DNA of 64,000 bases from Knufia peltigerae (Eukaryota > Ascomycota > Eurotiomycetes > Chaetothyriales > Trichomeriaceae). The first letter of the stretch is position 1, and each line of letters starts with the position of its first letter. Under the pieces are notes generated by a model. The model saw only the letters and a list, made by a program, of their open reading frames with translations, was not told the DNA's origin and ran no database searches. Of the stretch, positions 22,251 through 33,996 are shown one piece after another. The position numbers were made by a program, and so were the translations under genes. The DNA lies in contig JAPDRN010000076.1 of assembly GCA_030247855.1 (NCBI GenBank), forward strand, positions 62,001 to 126,000. Direction: 5' to 3'.

Positions 22251-23186
22251 TCCAGATTCTATTGACTTGCGAGCCGAGAATTTGCCGGTATCTTTCCCCC
22301 CTCAGAAACTTGTACTAGTGGCTTACCACTACTTCTACCACTACGTACAATACACGTCCCTCTACAAAAGCATCATCACATTCGATCATTGAGAGCGTCG
22401 AGAAGAGTCACGGGATATGGCCATTACCCCCGCTTTACATCTCGTACGAGGAGGAAACGCGGCAGACTCATTTTTGACATATACGTCACATTTCTGTCTT
22501 GTTCAAGCATCAGCGCTGCATGGGTTGATGTTTGATTGCTTGTTCTAGAACATGTTCTTTTTTGTGTGTGCAATTACTTATTTAGACTTGGTGCCTCGTG
22601 GAGATTTTTTTTTGGAAAGTCATAGAGAAGAGAAAGAACATGTTTCAAAAAAGAGAAATACCCCCTCCCTGATAATAGATTGGATGTGCATGTACAGAGG
22701 AGCAGTCCCAGATAAGAATTACCGGTCAAATATTATTATGCATAGATATTCCGAATTTCAAAACTATATGGAATGTTTGTTGTACTGAATTGGAATTCCT
22801 GCCTCGTGATCACCAGCAGCCTTTTGAACGCGCATCGGCCGTAGATTTTTCCTTGAAGACTGTACGATATTGGGAGGAGGGGGGCGCATCATTCTGTGGG
22901 CGTGATACGATGGACTCGGTAAAAGGGGGGTCGGGTCGATGTGAAAACGACCACGCCCCCGTTTGTATACAAGGGTGGGATCAAAAGTGCTTCGAGTCAC
23001 CCCCAAGCCGTTTTCCCCGTACCGATTCACCAAGGGGTTGACGCACAGAGTCATCCAGATCGGTTCTTGTTTGTCGAGCCATGCCATACTCGTGTTGTTA
23101 TATACCTGGGGTGACCGTTTCTTTTTTTATCAGAGTCCGCAACAAGACATCAAAAAGTACATGACCAGATCTTGCATGTTTCAACC
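22251..23186. other. intergenic, AT-rich
   Basis: 3' region of CCP1 and upstream region of the next gene. No supported coding sequence; a short polyT tract lies at about 22605-22612. Confidence 0.55.
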
Positions 23187-23963
23187 ATGGAGCATGTGTC
23201 TGAGGATCCGTCAACCGGGAATGGAGGTGGCAGTACCCTGAAAAGAAATGGTGCGGATCAAACGGTGGAGAAGTTTCCTCAGATCCAACTTGACGGAGAC
23301 AATGACAAGGGCGAAAACGAGAATGAGAACGACAGAGGATTGTCCGACATGTCACAATACGACAACCACAATATCTTTGTCCATGGAAATCGACCCAGAT
23401 ATTTCCGCGATCGAGGAACCACCAACCTTGACGGGGCGTGGGATGAGTATCTCTATCTTTGTTTGATCCTGAGGAATCTCGAAAGGATCAACGCCCGCGT
23501 TGACCATCTCCACAAGGTACTCGAGAAGCTGACGGGGTGGCGTGAAGAAGATGACAGGACGAGCAACTCAAAGATGATGCACAGGTCGAAACAAACACGG
23601 TTCAACAATGCGTACGAGGAGTGTAGTGAGTGGCTGGTGGATTTCATTGCTTGGAGCCCCATCCCACAATTGCAGGGTATGGTTCAAGCCGCGCGAACGA
23701 TCGTGAGGGCTTATGTGGCGGTGTCAGAGGGACTGCTGGAGAGGGACGAGGTGGTTCGTGTGGTGGATGAGAACGCTGGGAAAGCGGCGCTACAGGGGAC
23801 ATTCGAGGAGAGGATTCGGATGTTGTTGTGGCAGGCGCCAGATGAGTGTAAGGATGTCTCGATATGTTTGAGGTTGTTGGACTGGCCTTACTCGTACTCC
23901 CATGCGGTTGAGCGACGGTCGGAAGGGAATGATGGTTGTACCTGGATGTACAAGAGTGGTTGA
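23187..23963 (+). CDS. uncharacterised small protein
   Basis: 258 residues from the ATG at 23187; the frame is open slightly further upstream only by non-ATG codons. The N-terminus (1-75) is acidic and Asn/Glu/Asp-rich. The rest is helical, with ordinary coding composition: DEYLYLCLILRNLERINARVDHLHKVLEKL could form a coiled coil, followed by YEECSEWLVDFIAWSPIPQ. No signal peptide or membrane segment. I recognise no family. The well-behaved C-terminal two-thirds argue for a real gene. Confidence 0.6.
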   Translation: MEHVSEDPSTGNGGGSTLKRNGADQTVEKFPQIQLDGDNDKGENENENDRGLSDMSQYDNHNIFVHGNRPRYFRDRGTTNLDGAWDEYLYLCLILRNLERINARVDHLHKVLEKLTGWREEDDRTSNSKMMHRSKQTRFNNAYEECSEWLVDFIAWSPIPQLQGMVQAARTIVRAYVAVSEGLLERDEVVRVVDENAGKAALQGTFEERIRMLLWQAPDECKDVSICLRLLDWPYSYSHAVERRSEGNDGCTWMYKSG

Positions 23964-25405
23964 AGAAGGCTTACCTAGGTATCTCACACTGTGCCAGTGC
24001 GTGGTGTCAGATGCATGAACGCCTCTTCTGTTTCCTGGGTACTAGGTGATCAGCCGGCTTTTACCTCGACGTATCGAGTCAACAACATCTCCTGTGATCG
24101 AAATTATACGCCAACTCTGTGGTATCGCCATGCAAATGACAATTAAGGGGGACTTCAGGGAGTATGTGGATTATTTTCACATCAGGCACTAGCCAGGATA
24201 TTGGTGAGTACTTGGTCATTCAGACAAAACTTCGAGGCAAGTGTCAAAGCATGAGGACGGGACTCCCTTTGTGGTTAGCTGTGAAAGGCTCGACATTCCG
24301 AAAGGATTCGGCCAGAGACATTCTTGAGGAGTTACCAGGTGGTGACACCAGTGTGAGAGACGCAATGAGGGCCCCTCGGCCCTACAACTGAGGAGTATTG
24401 TCCTTTTGTCGTACTCCGTAACATACGTGGAAAGACCATTAGTTGAGATGAAGGAAGGGATAGATAATCCAGAGACACCAACGGCATCTCCCATTTGTAG
24501 GTCAATACCGGCTCCTTTCCGTTATTACCGGCTTGGTATTTCAGGTGGACAATCTGCACACTGGATCGGTATGAACGTTGCGAACGGCATTGGGACCGAG
24601 TTCTCAGCAGCAGAATATCGAAGGATTCCGATTCGCAATATACGTGTAGAATGGTGAGAAGAGGCGGCAACGTCCAAAGTTGAAAAGGGACAATTTCGCA
24701 ACAACAATGATCCGTATTTGCCAAGGCCCAAGAAGTGCTTAGTCAAGCATAAGCAAGTACGAGTACGAATACGAGTGTCCTCACTCGTATGTTGACAACG
24801 TCCAAGGCTCCTTCCAACGCGAGACACGGTAACATTGTTGGACTCAATTCTTCGTGTTGAAGGCGACGATGACTTTGTACGTTTTGATCAATCTCGACTG
24901 GACCGATACGAGGCGTCAAAGAACATTCTTCAAATGTTATAAGCCCGATTGTCCAAGACTCGTACGCGTCATCTCTCCCCCAGAGCACGTCGACTAATCC
25001 ACCCTTCCCGTCTCCTAAATCGCGTCTCATTTTAGTTCTGTCTCAGGGGAGGCGAGTCTATTAGCCACCACAGTTCAAGTGTACGCACGGGTGCCAGGAA
25101 CAGCCGGAGATGGCAGCTGTTTCAATTGGTGAGGACATGACATCTACCCCCCTGCACACCTCAAGAGCCATTGCGATCGACACTGAAGGATTTTGGCCGA
25201 GTTCAACGATGAATTCGGTGTCAACGGTAACAACATGCCGCCTAGGGGCCACATTTGAGCTCATTCCCCCTCCCCACTTGATGATTTCCCTCTCCCCAGC
25301 CTGAATTTGTACTTTTCCTTCACGTTTTCTTACCCTGTAACCAACCCCCCGAGCTGTGTTCATGTCGTTGTTGTTCTCCTGCAGACGCCGCTCACCACCT
25401 CAAAG
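23964..25405. other. 1.4 kb intergenic region with TACTCCGTA element
   Basis: Contains TACTCCGTA at 24412-24420 and a small GTACGAGTACGAATACGAG repeat near 24756-24774. Short open frames (for example 24406-24657 plus) carry no motif and are not called. Confidence 0.5.
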
Positions 25406-26290
25406 ATGTTGACCACGGTGTACCGGGCACTCCTCTTCAGCCTTCTCTTGCTCAAGACGTCTGTTTTCGCCCAGAGTGTCGTGCCGTGGAGCATCCCTGA
25501 CGGAACGAAGCCCAATTTCACTGATGTTTACAACAATGGCAACAGCATCACCTGGTCATGGCAGGCGCTCAATCACTCAATGTCCGATCTATGGCTGACC
25601 AGCTTTGACCCGACACTCTCCTACGCTGTCCGTATCGCGTCCAACATCAACATCACCGAGCCGGGCACCCTACCGTGGACCATCACGGTCAACGAGACCC
25701 TCATAGATATCGACAATCGCTTTGTGCTACGATTCACCCTAACCGGCACTGACATCTACCCCTTGTACCCGAACCAGTTCCCTAGCCCGGCCTTTATCAT
25801 TCTAAAACGTGGAGCGACCCTTGCTCCCGCGAGCCTGAGTTCGGTAGTTGCGACCGCGACGCAATTCTCAGAAAGCACAACCGCGACGACGGCGGCTGCT
25901 TCGATCACGAGTTTAATTGCTCCCGCATCTTCCGTCCCATCGGGCTTGACAGAGTCTAGTCCATCTTCTGACTCGTCGTCTTCAGGGGGGTCAGGACTCA
26001 GCACCGGAGCGAAAGTTGGCATTGGCATTGGTGTTACGGCATTGGTGGTTGTCATACTCGGCCTATGCTTCGCTGTCTTGAGATTATATCGAAGAGTCAA
26101 GGCGACTTCTAATCGACACTCGCAAGGCATCATTCCTGACTATCCCGATAAAGAGACGACCACTTCCGGAGCCTCGACCCCCGTTATCAGAGAAATCTCA
26201 GGCCTGCACGAGGCGACGGGAGACAGGAGACACCCTGCAGAGCTTGGCTCAAAGCGTGAATCAAAAGTTGTTTTCGAAATGCCAGGCTAG
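25406..26290 (+). CDS. secreted-type single-pass membrane glycoprotein (WSC/Mid2-like architecture)
   Basis: 294 residues from the ATG at 25406, chosen because it opens a signal peptide (MLTTVYRALLFSLLLLKTSVFAQ). The frame is open upstream to 25307 without a better start. The ectodomain of about 150 residues has several N-x-S/T sequons. A Ser/Thr-rich stalk (about 160-215) precedes one transmembrane helix, KVGIGIGVTALVVVILGLCFAVLRLY, with basic RRVK on the cytosolic side and a tail of about 60 residues. This is the layout of fungal cell-surface sensors and of many uncharacterised ascomycete proteins. No WSC Cys pattern is visible. Function unknown. Confidence 0.75.
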   Translation: MLTTVYRALLFSLLLLKTSVFAQSVVPWSIPDGTKPNFTDVYNNGNSITWSWQALNHSMSDLWLTSFDPTLSYAVRIASNINITEPGTLPWTITVNETLIDIDNRFVLRFTLTGTDIYPLYPNQFPSPAFIILKRGATLAPASLSSVVATATQFSESTTATTAAASITSLIAPASSVPSGLTESSPSSDSSSSGGSGLSTGAKVGIGIGVTALVVVILGLCFAVLRLYRRVKATSNRHSQGIIPDYPDKETTTSGASTPVIREISGLHEATGDRRHPAELGSKRESKVVFEMPG

Positions 26291-27383
26291 CTGAAAGTGT
26301 CGAACAAAATCAAAATGAGCATCTGTACTTTGTCGCCTAAGTACTGGTATTATTATACGACGAACTGAATGCCACGCATCGCACTCTTTGTATTAGGAAA
26401 TTCGGACGAGACATGCCAACGGGTTACTGTCCTTTGCAGGCCTAGAACGCGTCGAATCTTTTGTTTTTGCAGGCAAGATGATGTACAACGTAATGTCTAC
26501 GAGCCGAAGATTTTGGAAGTTCCCTCACCAGGCGCACGAGGCGGATTCTATTTGTATTGAAGATTTTCTTTGCAGGCGCTGAGCTTCAACTACTTCCTTG
26601 GCTTACCCGGTTGACGTTCCGGATCGATGCCGACCACTCGATGGATCCTCTTCACCAAGATGCCACTCCTTGCCCCCCCGAATCCAGATCGACCAGAACG
26701 CCAGCCTCCCGAGTAGTCGGGAGACACCACCCGACTGTCTACCTTGACCTAGCCACCGGTAGCTTCTCTGGGTGTTACGACCGAGAAAGAGAAATTTTAT
26801 AGTGTCAAAAGTGAAAGGTCTCGTGTGGCTCCCTTTCTCAGACCCCCAGGCAGCTTCGCCGATTTAGAACCGAATTTCCCTCCACAAGATTCCGGATCAA
26901 CTTCTTGTCGGCTGCGTCAGGGGCGCTACGTCAACGAGCAGCCAAAAGAAGGATCTGGACAATACTTTCAAGTACTATGGATATATTAATATGTATTTGC
27001 AGAGATCATGGCCGTGGGATGTTGTTTATAACTTTGACGAGGCTAGAAAGAGATGGGACCGAGTAGTACACATCGAATAATTGGTTGCATACCTAATATG
27101 GTTTTGTCGGAAGGAGCTCCCTCCAGTCAGGTATATTACCCTGTGTGTAATACCTGCAAATAAACGTGATCATGAGCGAGGATTACTTTTTTGTTCCCTG
27201 TTTTTTCATCTAGCGCCTTTGCATATCCCGTAGCATGCCTGGACCATATGGAAGATATATATATACACACACTTTTAGGTAGCTATACATTAAAAGCCAT
27301 TCAAGATGCAAGCTTTTCCGACGCAATCCCTTTTTTTCGTGACTCGTTCTGGTGGCCTATGCTTTTTGTTGAAGAAAGAGAAC
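26291..27383. other. intergenic between convergent genes
   Basis: 3' regions of two converging genes. AT-rich with TA/CA microsatellite at about 27253-27272. No supported gene. Confidence 0.55.
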
Positions 27384-29281
27384 CTACCCAAACACATCCT
27401 TGACCAAGGTCTTCTTGTTGATCTTGCCCATGGCGTTCCGAGGGATCGACTCGACCAACTTGAGCTCCTGGGGGATCTTGTAGTTGGCCAACTTGTCCTT
27501 CAGCGCCCGCCTCATGTCCATGACGCTCCAGGCCTTGCCGCCCTTGCCGGCCGTCATGCCGGCGGGGGTCAGGACGACGACGGCGGCGACCTTTTGGCCC
27601 CACTGCTCCGAGGGGAGACCGACGACGGCGGCCTCGGCGACCTGTGGCAGGGAAAGCAGCTCCCGTTCGATCTCGAGCGCCGACACCTTCTCGCCGCCCG
27701 TCTTGATGATGTCGACGCTCTTCCGGCCGCGGATGAAGTACATGGGTCCCGACGCCCATCCCTGCCCGTCGTTCTGGCCCGCGCCGGGCACGACCTGCCT
27801 GGCCGCGACGTCGCCCGTCTTGAACCATTTGCCCTTGCCGTCCGTGTCGTCGACAAATTCCTCGGCCGTGGCTTTTGGGTTGCGGAAGTATTCCTTGAAG
27901 ATGGTCGGCCCCCGGAGTTGGATCTCTCCTTCGCGTACCTTGCCGTCGGACCCGACCTCCTCGCCGGGTCGGATCACTTCGCCGGTCTCCGACTCCACCA
28001 GCCGGATCTCGACGCCGGGCAGCGGCCAGCCCACGCTCCCGTCCACGCGGTCCTCGAAGGCCAAGCCACAGGAGAGGGCCATCCCTACTTCCGTCATGCC
28101 GTAGCGTTCGAGGAGGACGTTGCCACCGCTCAGTTCCGTCCACGCCTGTTTCGTGGGGGTCGGGAGCGCCGCGGAACCCGAAATGTTCAGTCTCATGTGC
28201 GTCGGGGTGATGGCCGTGCGAGTGGCCTCCTGCATTTCAGGTGACAGGGTCGGGTGGGTGGCGAGCAATCGGTTGTATATCGTCGGGACGACCGTCAGGA
28301 AGGTGATCGGGGTCTTGGTGGGGGGCGAGTGGGGGAGAAACGGCAGTGCGAGTCGTCTCCAGACCGTGTCGGCGTTGAACGGATAGGCAAATTCGACCGC
28401 AGAGCCGGCCATGAGGGGAGTGTAGAGTGCGTTGATCGTGCCGTGGATGTGGTGCAACGGAAGCACGTGCAGCAGGCGGTCTCGAGGTGTATATTCCCAG
28501 GCTTCGATCAACGAACGGGCTTGCGCGGTCATGGTGGGTATGGACAGGACGACGCCCTTTGGCCGGTTCGTCGTGCCGGAGGTGTAGAGCATGAAGCCGC
28601 CGTTGGCGGTGCTGGCGGTGCTGCTGAAGCGCACGTTCTCGGCGGAGGTCGCACCGGTTTCAATCTTGGACAAGATTTCCAGACGAACATGGTGGTCCAG
28701 CCCTTCTCTGACCACCTCCTGTGCTTTATCTTGGAATTTCCCGGTAGAAAGGAACAGCGCCGCTTCACTGTTGGACAGGATGTAACGGAGTTCGCTGTTC
28801 GGGTGGGTGTGCGCGAGAGGAAGGGCGATGGCGTCGTGGGAGAGAATGGACAGGAACGTCACTTGGTCATGTCAGAAGATGTGAGGAGAACACAGGGAGT
28901 GAGCGCGCCCGCACCTACATAGTCGTACCCGTTCTCGGCGAGGAAAGCTATCCTCTCACCGGCAAGTGACTTGCCGTTGGTGAGGGCGGTCAAGTTGTCT
29001 TTCGCCGCCGCAACATCGTGGAGTAAGCTGCCGTAACAGAAGGTACGATCGGATGCGGAATGTATGATGGCCGGGCTCTTGGGATCATGTCGCGCAATGG
29101 ATTCGAAAATTGGCGACGAAGGGAGTGTGGATGCCATACGGAAGGCAACTGGACGGACTCTGGCCAAGTGGAAAAGACAGGACGAGCTTCGAGGTCGACG
29201 GTTCGAAGCTCTGGGAATGGAGGTTACCAAGGTGCGGGAGAGGAGAGTGGGAGCTCGAGAGGCGAGGGTGACAATGTGCAT
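27384..29281 (-). CDS. mitochondrial malonyl-CoA synthetase-like acyl-CoA ligase (ACSF3 type)
   Basis: AMP-forming ligase closest in layout to ACSF3, which converts malonate (or methylmalonate) to its CoA ester for mitochondrial fatty-acid synthesis. Structure: complement(join(27384..28861,28915..29281)), intron 53 nt, 614 residues. The junction gives ENGYDYVVTFLSILSHDAIALPL, matching the family's ENxYxYVxxxW region. Motifs are MLYTSGTTNRPKG, ERYGMTEVGMAL, WFKTGD, GRKSVDIIKTGGEKVSALEIE and RNAMGKINKKTL. The first 48 residues before Met49 are rich in Arg, Ser and Leu with almost no acidic residues, a good mitochondrial presequence; Met49 (29137) is the alternative start for a cytosolic form. 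Confidence 0.88.
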
Positions 29282-29655
29282 GCCGCAAGAAACATTATTA
29301 CTATTGAGAGAAGAAATGGCAGCTTTCGAATCAGATCTAGTGTCACCGTCTCGATGAGATCGATAGCGGACCCTAGCTCGAAGATCGAGAAGCGAGGACA
29401 GGTGAAACAGGACAAGTGGTGGTGGGCGTGGGCATTGATGAGAACAATTAATGGGGCATGAGACGAAGAGCCTCCACAACTGCGGGACAAAGTAAGGACC
29501 ATGATGTGAGAGACGCCGCTTTAACCATTAAGGAGATGGTGGTTCATAAACATCGGACTCGTATATATATATACACACATAGTACGGAGTATGGAGACAT
29601 TCTCGACTTTAAGCATGAATCAATATGAGTTATCTACAACCTTGTGACAACTCCA
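29282..29655. other. intergenic with TACGGAGTA element
   Basis: Promoter of the ligase and 3' region of the phospholipase gene. Holds a short TA/CA microsatellite (about 29562-29578) and TACGGAGTA at 29583-29591. Confidence 0.6.
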
Positions 29656-31416
29656 CTATATATCTTCAACATCAAACTTGACAAGCAACGAGCACGTCGT
29701 CTCCCTCCCTTTGAAATCAAGGAGTCGGATAAAATTCCATCCTGGAGTTACGTACAGTAACCTCACCGCAGCCACCGCAAACTTTGGATTCCTTGCGAAG
29801 CTATCGTCGGATTTGATAAGCATGCGGATGAAGACCAACTCATTATCTTCGTACTCCCATTCTAGGGTCTCGTCCCAGATAGGGTCTTTTGGTGAAGGAT
29901 TTTGTCCCGAATGAAGGAACTCGAGTTTATGTTGCTTGTATGGTCGAGTCTTGCGTTTAGGCGGCTCATTCTTCACATCATCCGGATGCACAAGCGTACA
30001 AGTCAGGTAGGGTTTTGTATCATCGGCGTCGCGATCTGCAGGAACTGGTACATCCGTTGCACCTCCCACGTGAAGCCGCAGTCTTTTCTTCTTGCCCGTA
30101 CTCAGTTTGCCACTGCCACCGCTTCGAAGAGCCTCGGGTTTCAGGACAAATCCGTCCGTGCCACTGAACAGAGCCTCGTTTAGTTGCAGAGGGGCGGCAA
30201 AAGTTTGCCAATTGAGTGCACAAATGTGAGCACCAAGGCCCCAGAACGGAACCGGGTTCAGGTTCTTGGATGAGATCCGGGTGCCTTTCGGGTACACTCG
30301 CATCAGATGTTGAGCATTGTGACGGGAGATGGATGAAATCTCGGTAGGCATATGAGCCTTGAGTCCAGACTCGGAGACGTTGATGAGGTGATGATGGGGC
30401 TCTTGGAGTCCGACTTCGCTGAACCAGGTGGTGTTTTGGGGCTTTACTGATTGAGCATATACCCCCAAGTCTGCCAGTTCGGGGATGATGACCGTAGCCG
30501 GGGCGGACTTTTTATTTTCTTCGTAGGTCTTTCGGGCTCGCCTATCTTCTTCCTCGTCATCAGAGGAGCTGGAGCTGGAGTCTTCTTCGCTACCGTCTGG
30601 CTCGTTGGGGTAATGGTATTCGACGATTACAACAATTTTAGATCCAAGCTCCTCGAGGCTCACGTGCTCACCGCGCCCTTGTTGCTCTCGAGTGCCCTTT
30701 TCCCTGACATGCTTACTTAAAAGGCGGTCACCCCAAACCTCTTTCATGATTGATACTAGTCGTTCCTGGCCCTGAGGCCCGCAGTGGTTTTCGAGGCTGA
30801 TGAAGACGGGTGCGGGTCGATAATTCTGCTCGCCACTGGCCTGTGCTGCTTCCTTGTCGACAAAGTCTCGTATGGTCTCACATACTGCGCGAAATGGTAT
30901 GTGAGACACCAGAGTATAGCCATGTGTGACCTTTGGCTCGTCCGGGGAGTTTTCGTTGTCCCAAGCATCTATCTCGACACAACGAGACCCGGTATTCAAC
31001 GCCGTCTCGTATGCCTTGGCGGAACTTTCACCGTAAAGTTGATGTGCCTGCAAGTAAGTGTTGTGGCTTGAACTGATGAAGTACTCGGGCAGAGGATAAG
31101 ATCGGTCCACGACGTATGCAGGGACGTTGATGTGAGGCTTTTCAACGAGATCGTACAGAGGTCTAGGCATGCTCTCCGGGTCATCCACCCCGGCTGCGTC
31201 TTTAGAAAGCACCTTTTGATGCACCAAAAAGGACCTTAGAGCATGGCTGACCTTCAGCTGGGTTTTGGTGATTTGACTTTGTCGCGAGGCATGTCCACCA
31301 CCAGCTACTGTCGAAGAGTCGATTTCCTCTCCCGTATCTTCATCGTCAACTTTGCGTTTTGACCTGGAGAAGGGTTTGAGACTGGCGAGCCTTGAGGACA
31401 AGCCGGACTCTGACAT
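29656..31416 (-). CDS. phosphoinositide-specific phospholipase C
   Basis: Cleaves PtdIns(4,5)P2 to diacylglycerol and inositol trisphosphate. 586 residues, single exon from the ATG at 31416; the frame extends upstream only to a GTG at 31482. The X domain (about 90-270) has the catalytic FISSSHNTYL (His-Asn), VEIDAWDN (Glu/Asp calcium ligands), THGYT (second His) and ISLENHC. An acidic poly-Ser/Asp linker with SSSSSSDDEEEDRR separates it from the Y domain (RHNAQHLMRVYPKGTRISSKNLNPVPFWGLGA). A C-terminal C2 domain starts around KKRLRLHVGG. No PH domain is visible and EF hands are at best rudimentary, as in the shorter fungal delta-like PLCs. Confidence 0.93.
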   Translation of the reverse strand: MSESGLSSRLASLKPFSRSKRKVDDEDTGEEIDSSTVAGGGHASRQSQITKTQLKVSHALRSFLVHQKVLSKDAAGVDDPESMPRPLYDLVEKPHINVPAYVVDRSYPLPEYFISSSHNTYLQAHQLYGESSAKAYETALNTGSRCVEIDAWDNENSPDEPKVTHGYTLVSHIPFRAVCETIRDFVDKEAAQASGEQNYRPAPVFISLENHCGPQGQERLVSIMKEVWGDRLLSKHVREKGTREQQGRGEHVSLEELGSKIVVIVEYHYPNEPDGSEEDSSSSSSDDEEEDRRARKTYEENKKSAPATVIIPELADLGVYAQSVKPQNTTWFSEVGLQEPHHHLINVSESGLKAHMPTEISSISRHNAQHLMRVYPKGTRISSKNLNPVPFWGLGAHICALNWQTFAAPLQLNEALFSGTDGFVLKPEALRSGGSGKLSTGKKKRLRLHVGGATDVPVPADRDADDTKPYLTCTLVHPDDVKNEPPKRKTRPYKQHKLEFLHSGQNPSPKDPIWDETLEWEYEDNELVFIRMLIKSDDSFARNPKFAVAAVRLLYVTPGWNFIRLLDFKGRETTCSLLVKFDVEDI

Positions 31417-31683
31417 GGTCGCCCAAGTGATGCAGGTATACGGATATTGGTGCTGCTGTGAGACTCGAGACTTTGAATCCACTGGTATGATAGTTGATGG
31501 TATGACCTACAGCATCGAGTGAGAGCTCATGTTGTTCTTGGAGGCCACGCAATGCATTTGTAACTTAGCGGTTGACCAATGACGTAGCTTATGGTTTTTT
31601 ACGTAAGCCTGGACTATTTGCCAAAATATGTACAGAGTACAGAGTACATTCATCAAGACTTTAAGATGTCAAGTATATCATTA

Positions 31684-33359
31684 TCACTGTGCAAGGTGTA
31701 TCGTCCGCACATTGGTGAAGACGTCCCGACTGTAATCGCCTCCCTCTCTCCCAACTCCCGAGTTCTTCATTCCACCAAAGGGGGTTCCCAACTCCCTCAC
31801 CAACCAACAGTTCACCCACACCAAGCCTGCTTGTATCTGCTCACCAACTCTCCGCATTCGCTTACCATCACGAGTCAAGACCACACTAGCTAAGCCGTTG
31901 GCATTGTCGTTGGCAAGCTGTACGGCCGTTTCCTCGGTGTCGAACTGTGCGATGGTAACGACGGGCCCAAAGATCTCTTCCTGCACCACCCTACTGCTTT
32001 GCGAAACACCAGTAAGTACTACTGGGTCCATCCAATACCCATTTTGAGGCTCCCGGGGAGGGATATCTCCCAGTTCAAATTTGGCACCCTCATCCTTAGC
32101 CAACTCTAGATAAGACCGAATCTTCTGATAATGGGGCAGCGAGACGATGGCGCCCATGGTAACTTGTGATCTATAGGCTTGAGCCGCATGGCTCTTGAAC
32201 TTGGCGATGAAGTCGTCATAGATACTGGAATGCACATAGATCCTTGAGCCGCATAGGCAGATCTACACCACGGTCAGCATCACCAATAGCACCGTCCATC
32301 ATTCAGGAATTCACCATACCTCGCCCTGGTTTTCGAAAGCTGCCTGTGATGCAACCCTTACAGCCTCATCGAGCTCCACATCTTCAAACACCAAGGTAGG
32401 ATTTTTCCCACCGAGTTCCAATGAAACATGCTTGTATATATATTCGGCTGTGAGCTTGCGGATCTGGACACCTGTAGCAGTACCGCCGGTGAATGATACG
32501 CCGTGTATGTCCGGGTTTGTCACAACGGCCGTCCCGGTGGTTCTGCCATCCCCGAAGATAATATTGACGACCCCTGGCGGAAGCTCCGCTCGCCTTAGAA
32601 CCTCGGCGAGTACTTCGGCACTCAACCGTCAGTCTTTCGAAGATTCTCGAGACGAGATGTTAGGCAGCTGGGTCAACTCACAGTACGCTGTCATGCTCGT
32701 CACTTCGCTGGGTTTCGCCACTGCAGTGCAGCCAAATGCTATGCAAGGGGCTATCTTCCAGGTGAGGAGATATAGTGGCATATTCCACGGGCTGATCAAC
32801 GCAAAGGGCCCTATTGCAGAACGATGTTCGTACGTAAGGGCGACACCATCGACCATACGTGCTCTATTGTCGTCGTGCAGAATGTACGACGAAAAATATC
32901 TAGCCAACGATACTTAGTCATCCACTTGAAACGGAGACAGATGGGCACCACCAACTGGAAATTGCTAACAGCACGATCAATCTCAACTCTTGCCCTTTCC
33001 AGAGTCTTGCCTTGATCGATACTTTCCCATACGGCAAGTAGCTCTCGGTTCTCCTGCAGAAGGGACGCAATCCGTCGCAAGTGATGAGATCGCTCTCTGC
33101 GGCTTAATTTGGCCCAGGAAGGAAAGGCTGCCTTTGCTGCGTCCACCGCAGATTGTACAGCAGTCTCGTCACTGACAGGTACTTTGGCATACTCGCGGCC
33201 AGTCTTCGGATTGAAAGAGGAGATGAAGATATTCTCTGAGGTGTTTTCCGAGAATTGACCACCGATGTAGTTTTCTAATGTAAGTAGTGACTGTCCATCC
33301 TGATTGGAGATGAATGCTTCAGCGGAGGAGAGCGTATCCAATTTCCAGATTTGCTCCAT
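31684..33359 (-). CDS. 2-aminomuconate-6-semialdehyde dehydrogenase (ALDH8-type)
   Basis: NAD-dependent aldehyde dehydrogenase. Structure: complement(join(31684..32262,32320..32612,32682..32899,32956..33359)), introns of 57, 69 and 56 nt, 497 residues. Key blocks are SPWNMPLYLLTWKIAPC (cofactor/oxyanion Asn), VSFTGGTATG, LELGGKNPTLVFED (general base Glu) and NQGEICLCGSRIYV with nucleophile Cys at about 307. NQGEICLC-x-SR is the form I know from human ALDH8A1, the 2-aminomuconic semialdehyde dehydrogenase. The neighbouring ACMSD and HAAO genes supply its expected substrate, oxidised here to 2-aminomuconate. A CGG-N8-CCG element lies 185 bp upstream. No organelle signal is obvious. Confidence 0.9.
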
Positions 33360-33543
33360 GGTTCAATCGGGTAGAGTTGTCTCCCATGCCTCCAGTAGAC
33401 CAGGCAGCAGTGTTTGACGATTTTGTCTACCATTTGTGCCAGGCGATTTCTAACCCTCTGTTACCGTCAAGGACAACTCACAAGGAGTCAACGAGTAGCA
33501 CGTGACGTACCTGGTTCTTATCCGAAGACACTCACTCCTCCCT

Positions 33544-33557
33544 CGGGTGTCGGACCG
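33544..33557. promoter_or_regulatory. CGG-N8-CCG element upstream of the dehydrogenase
   Basis: Inverted CGG half-sites with an 8-nt spacer, 185 bp before the dehydrogenase ATG. Zn2Cys6 regulators bind such repeats. It has the same spacing as sites at 36312, 36335 and 42906. Function inferred only. Confidence 0.3.
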
Positions 33558-33996
33558 CTGTACGTTACATTTCCCAAGAACGATGGCCGACGACTGTGAG
33601 GCCGCAAAGTTGCTCTACTTTAGGAATAGATTCCACGGACGAACATGCTGGGCATTTCAGGATGATCGTACAACGAACATTTGCAATCATATCTGCGAGA
33701 AGAGGTGGGCCATGAGTGGTCGATCCACTTCGACGGACGCCAACGGGGCCAGGACCTTGCAGAGTCCCCCATGCCTGGGTGATAGAGCCGTGATACTTGA
33801 AACTACACCGTCCTCGAATGTGGACAAGTTCTTTTCCATTTCACCCAGTCGCATTTCCAGACTCTCGATAGCACTAGATCAAACGGCAGCATGAGTACAG
33901 GAGTGCACACTTTCATGAGATTGAGAACTTACCTTCAGTTTCAATCACTGGCTGTGTTCCAGTCGCTATATACACAAGCTATATTTTCTGTACACC

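Noticed and set aside
24406..24657. 83-codon plus-strand ORF with protein-like composition
   Set aside because: Too short, no start context, family or splice partner.
27306..28244. 312-codon plus-strand ORF opposite the ACSF3-like gene
   Set aside because: Antisense shadow; the minus strand encodes an unmistakable adenylating enzyme.
33582..33894. Plus-strand ORF after the dehydrogenase start reading MADDCEAAKLLYF
   Set aside because: No family resemblance; its Cys spacing does not form a Zn2Cys6 cluster.
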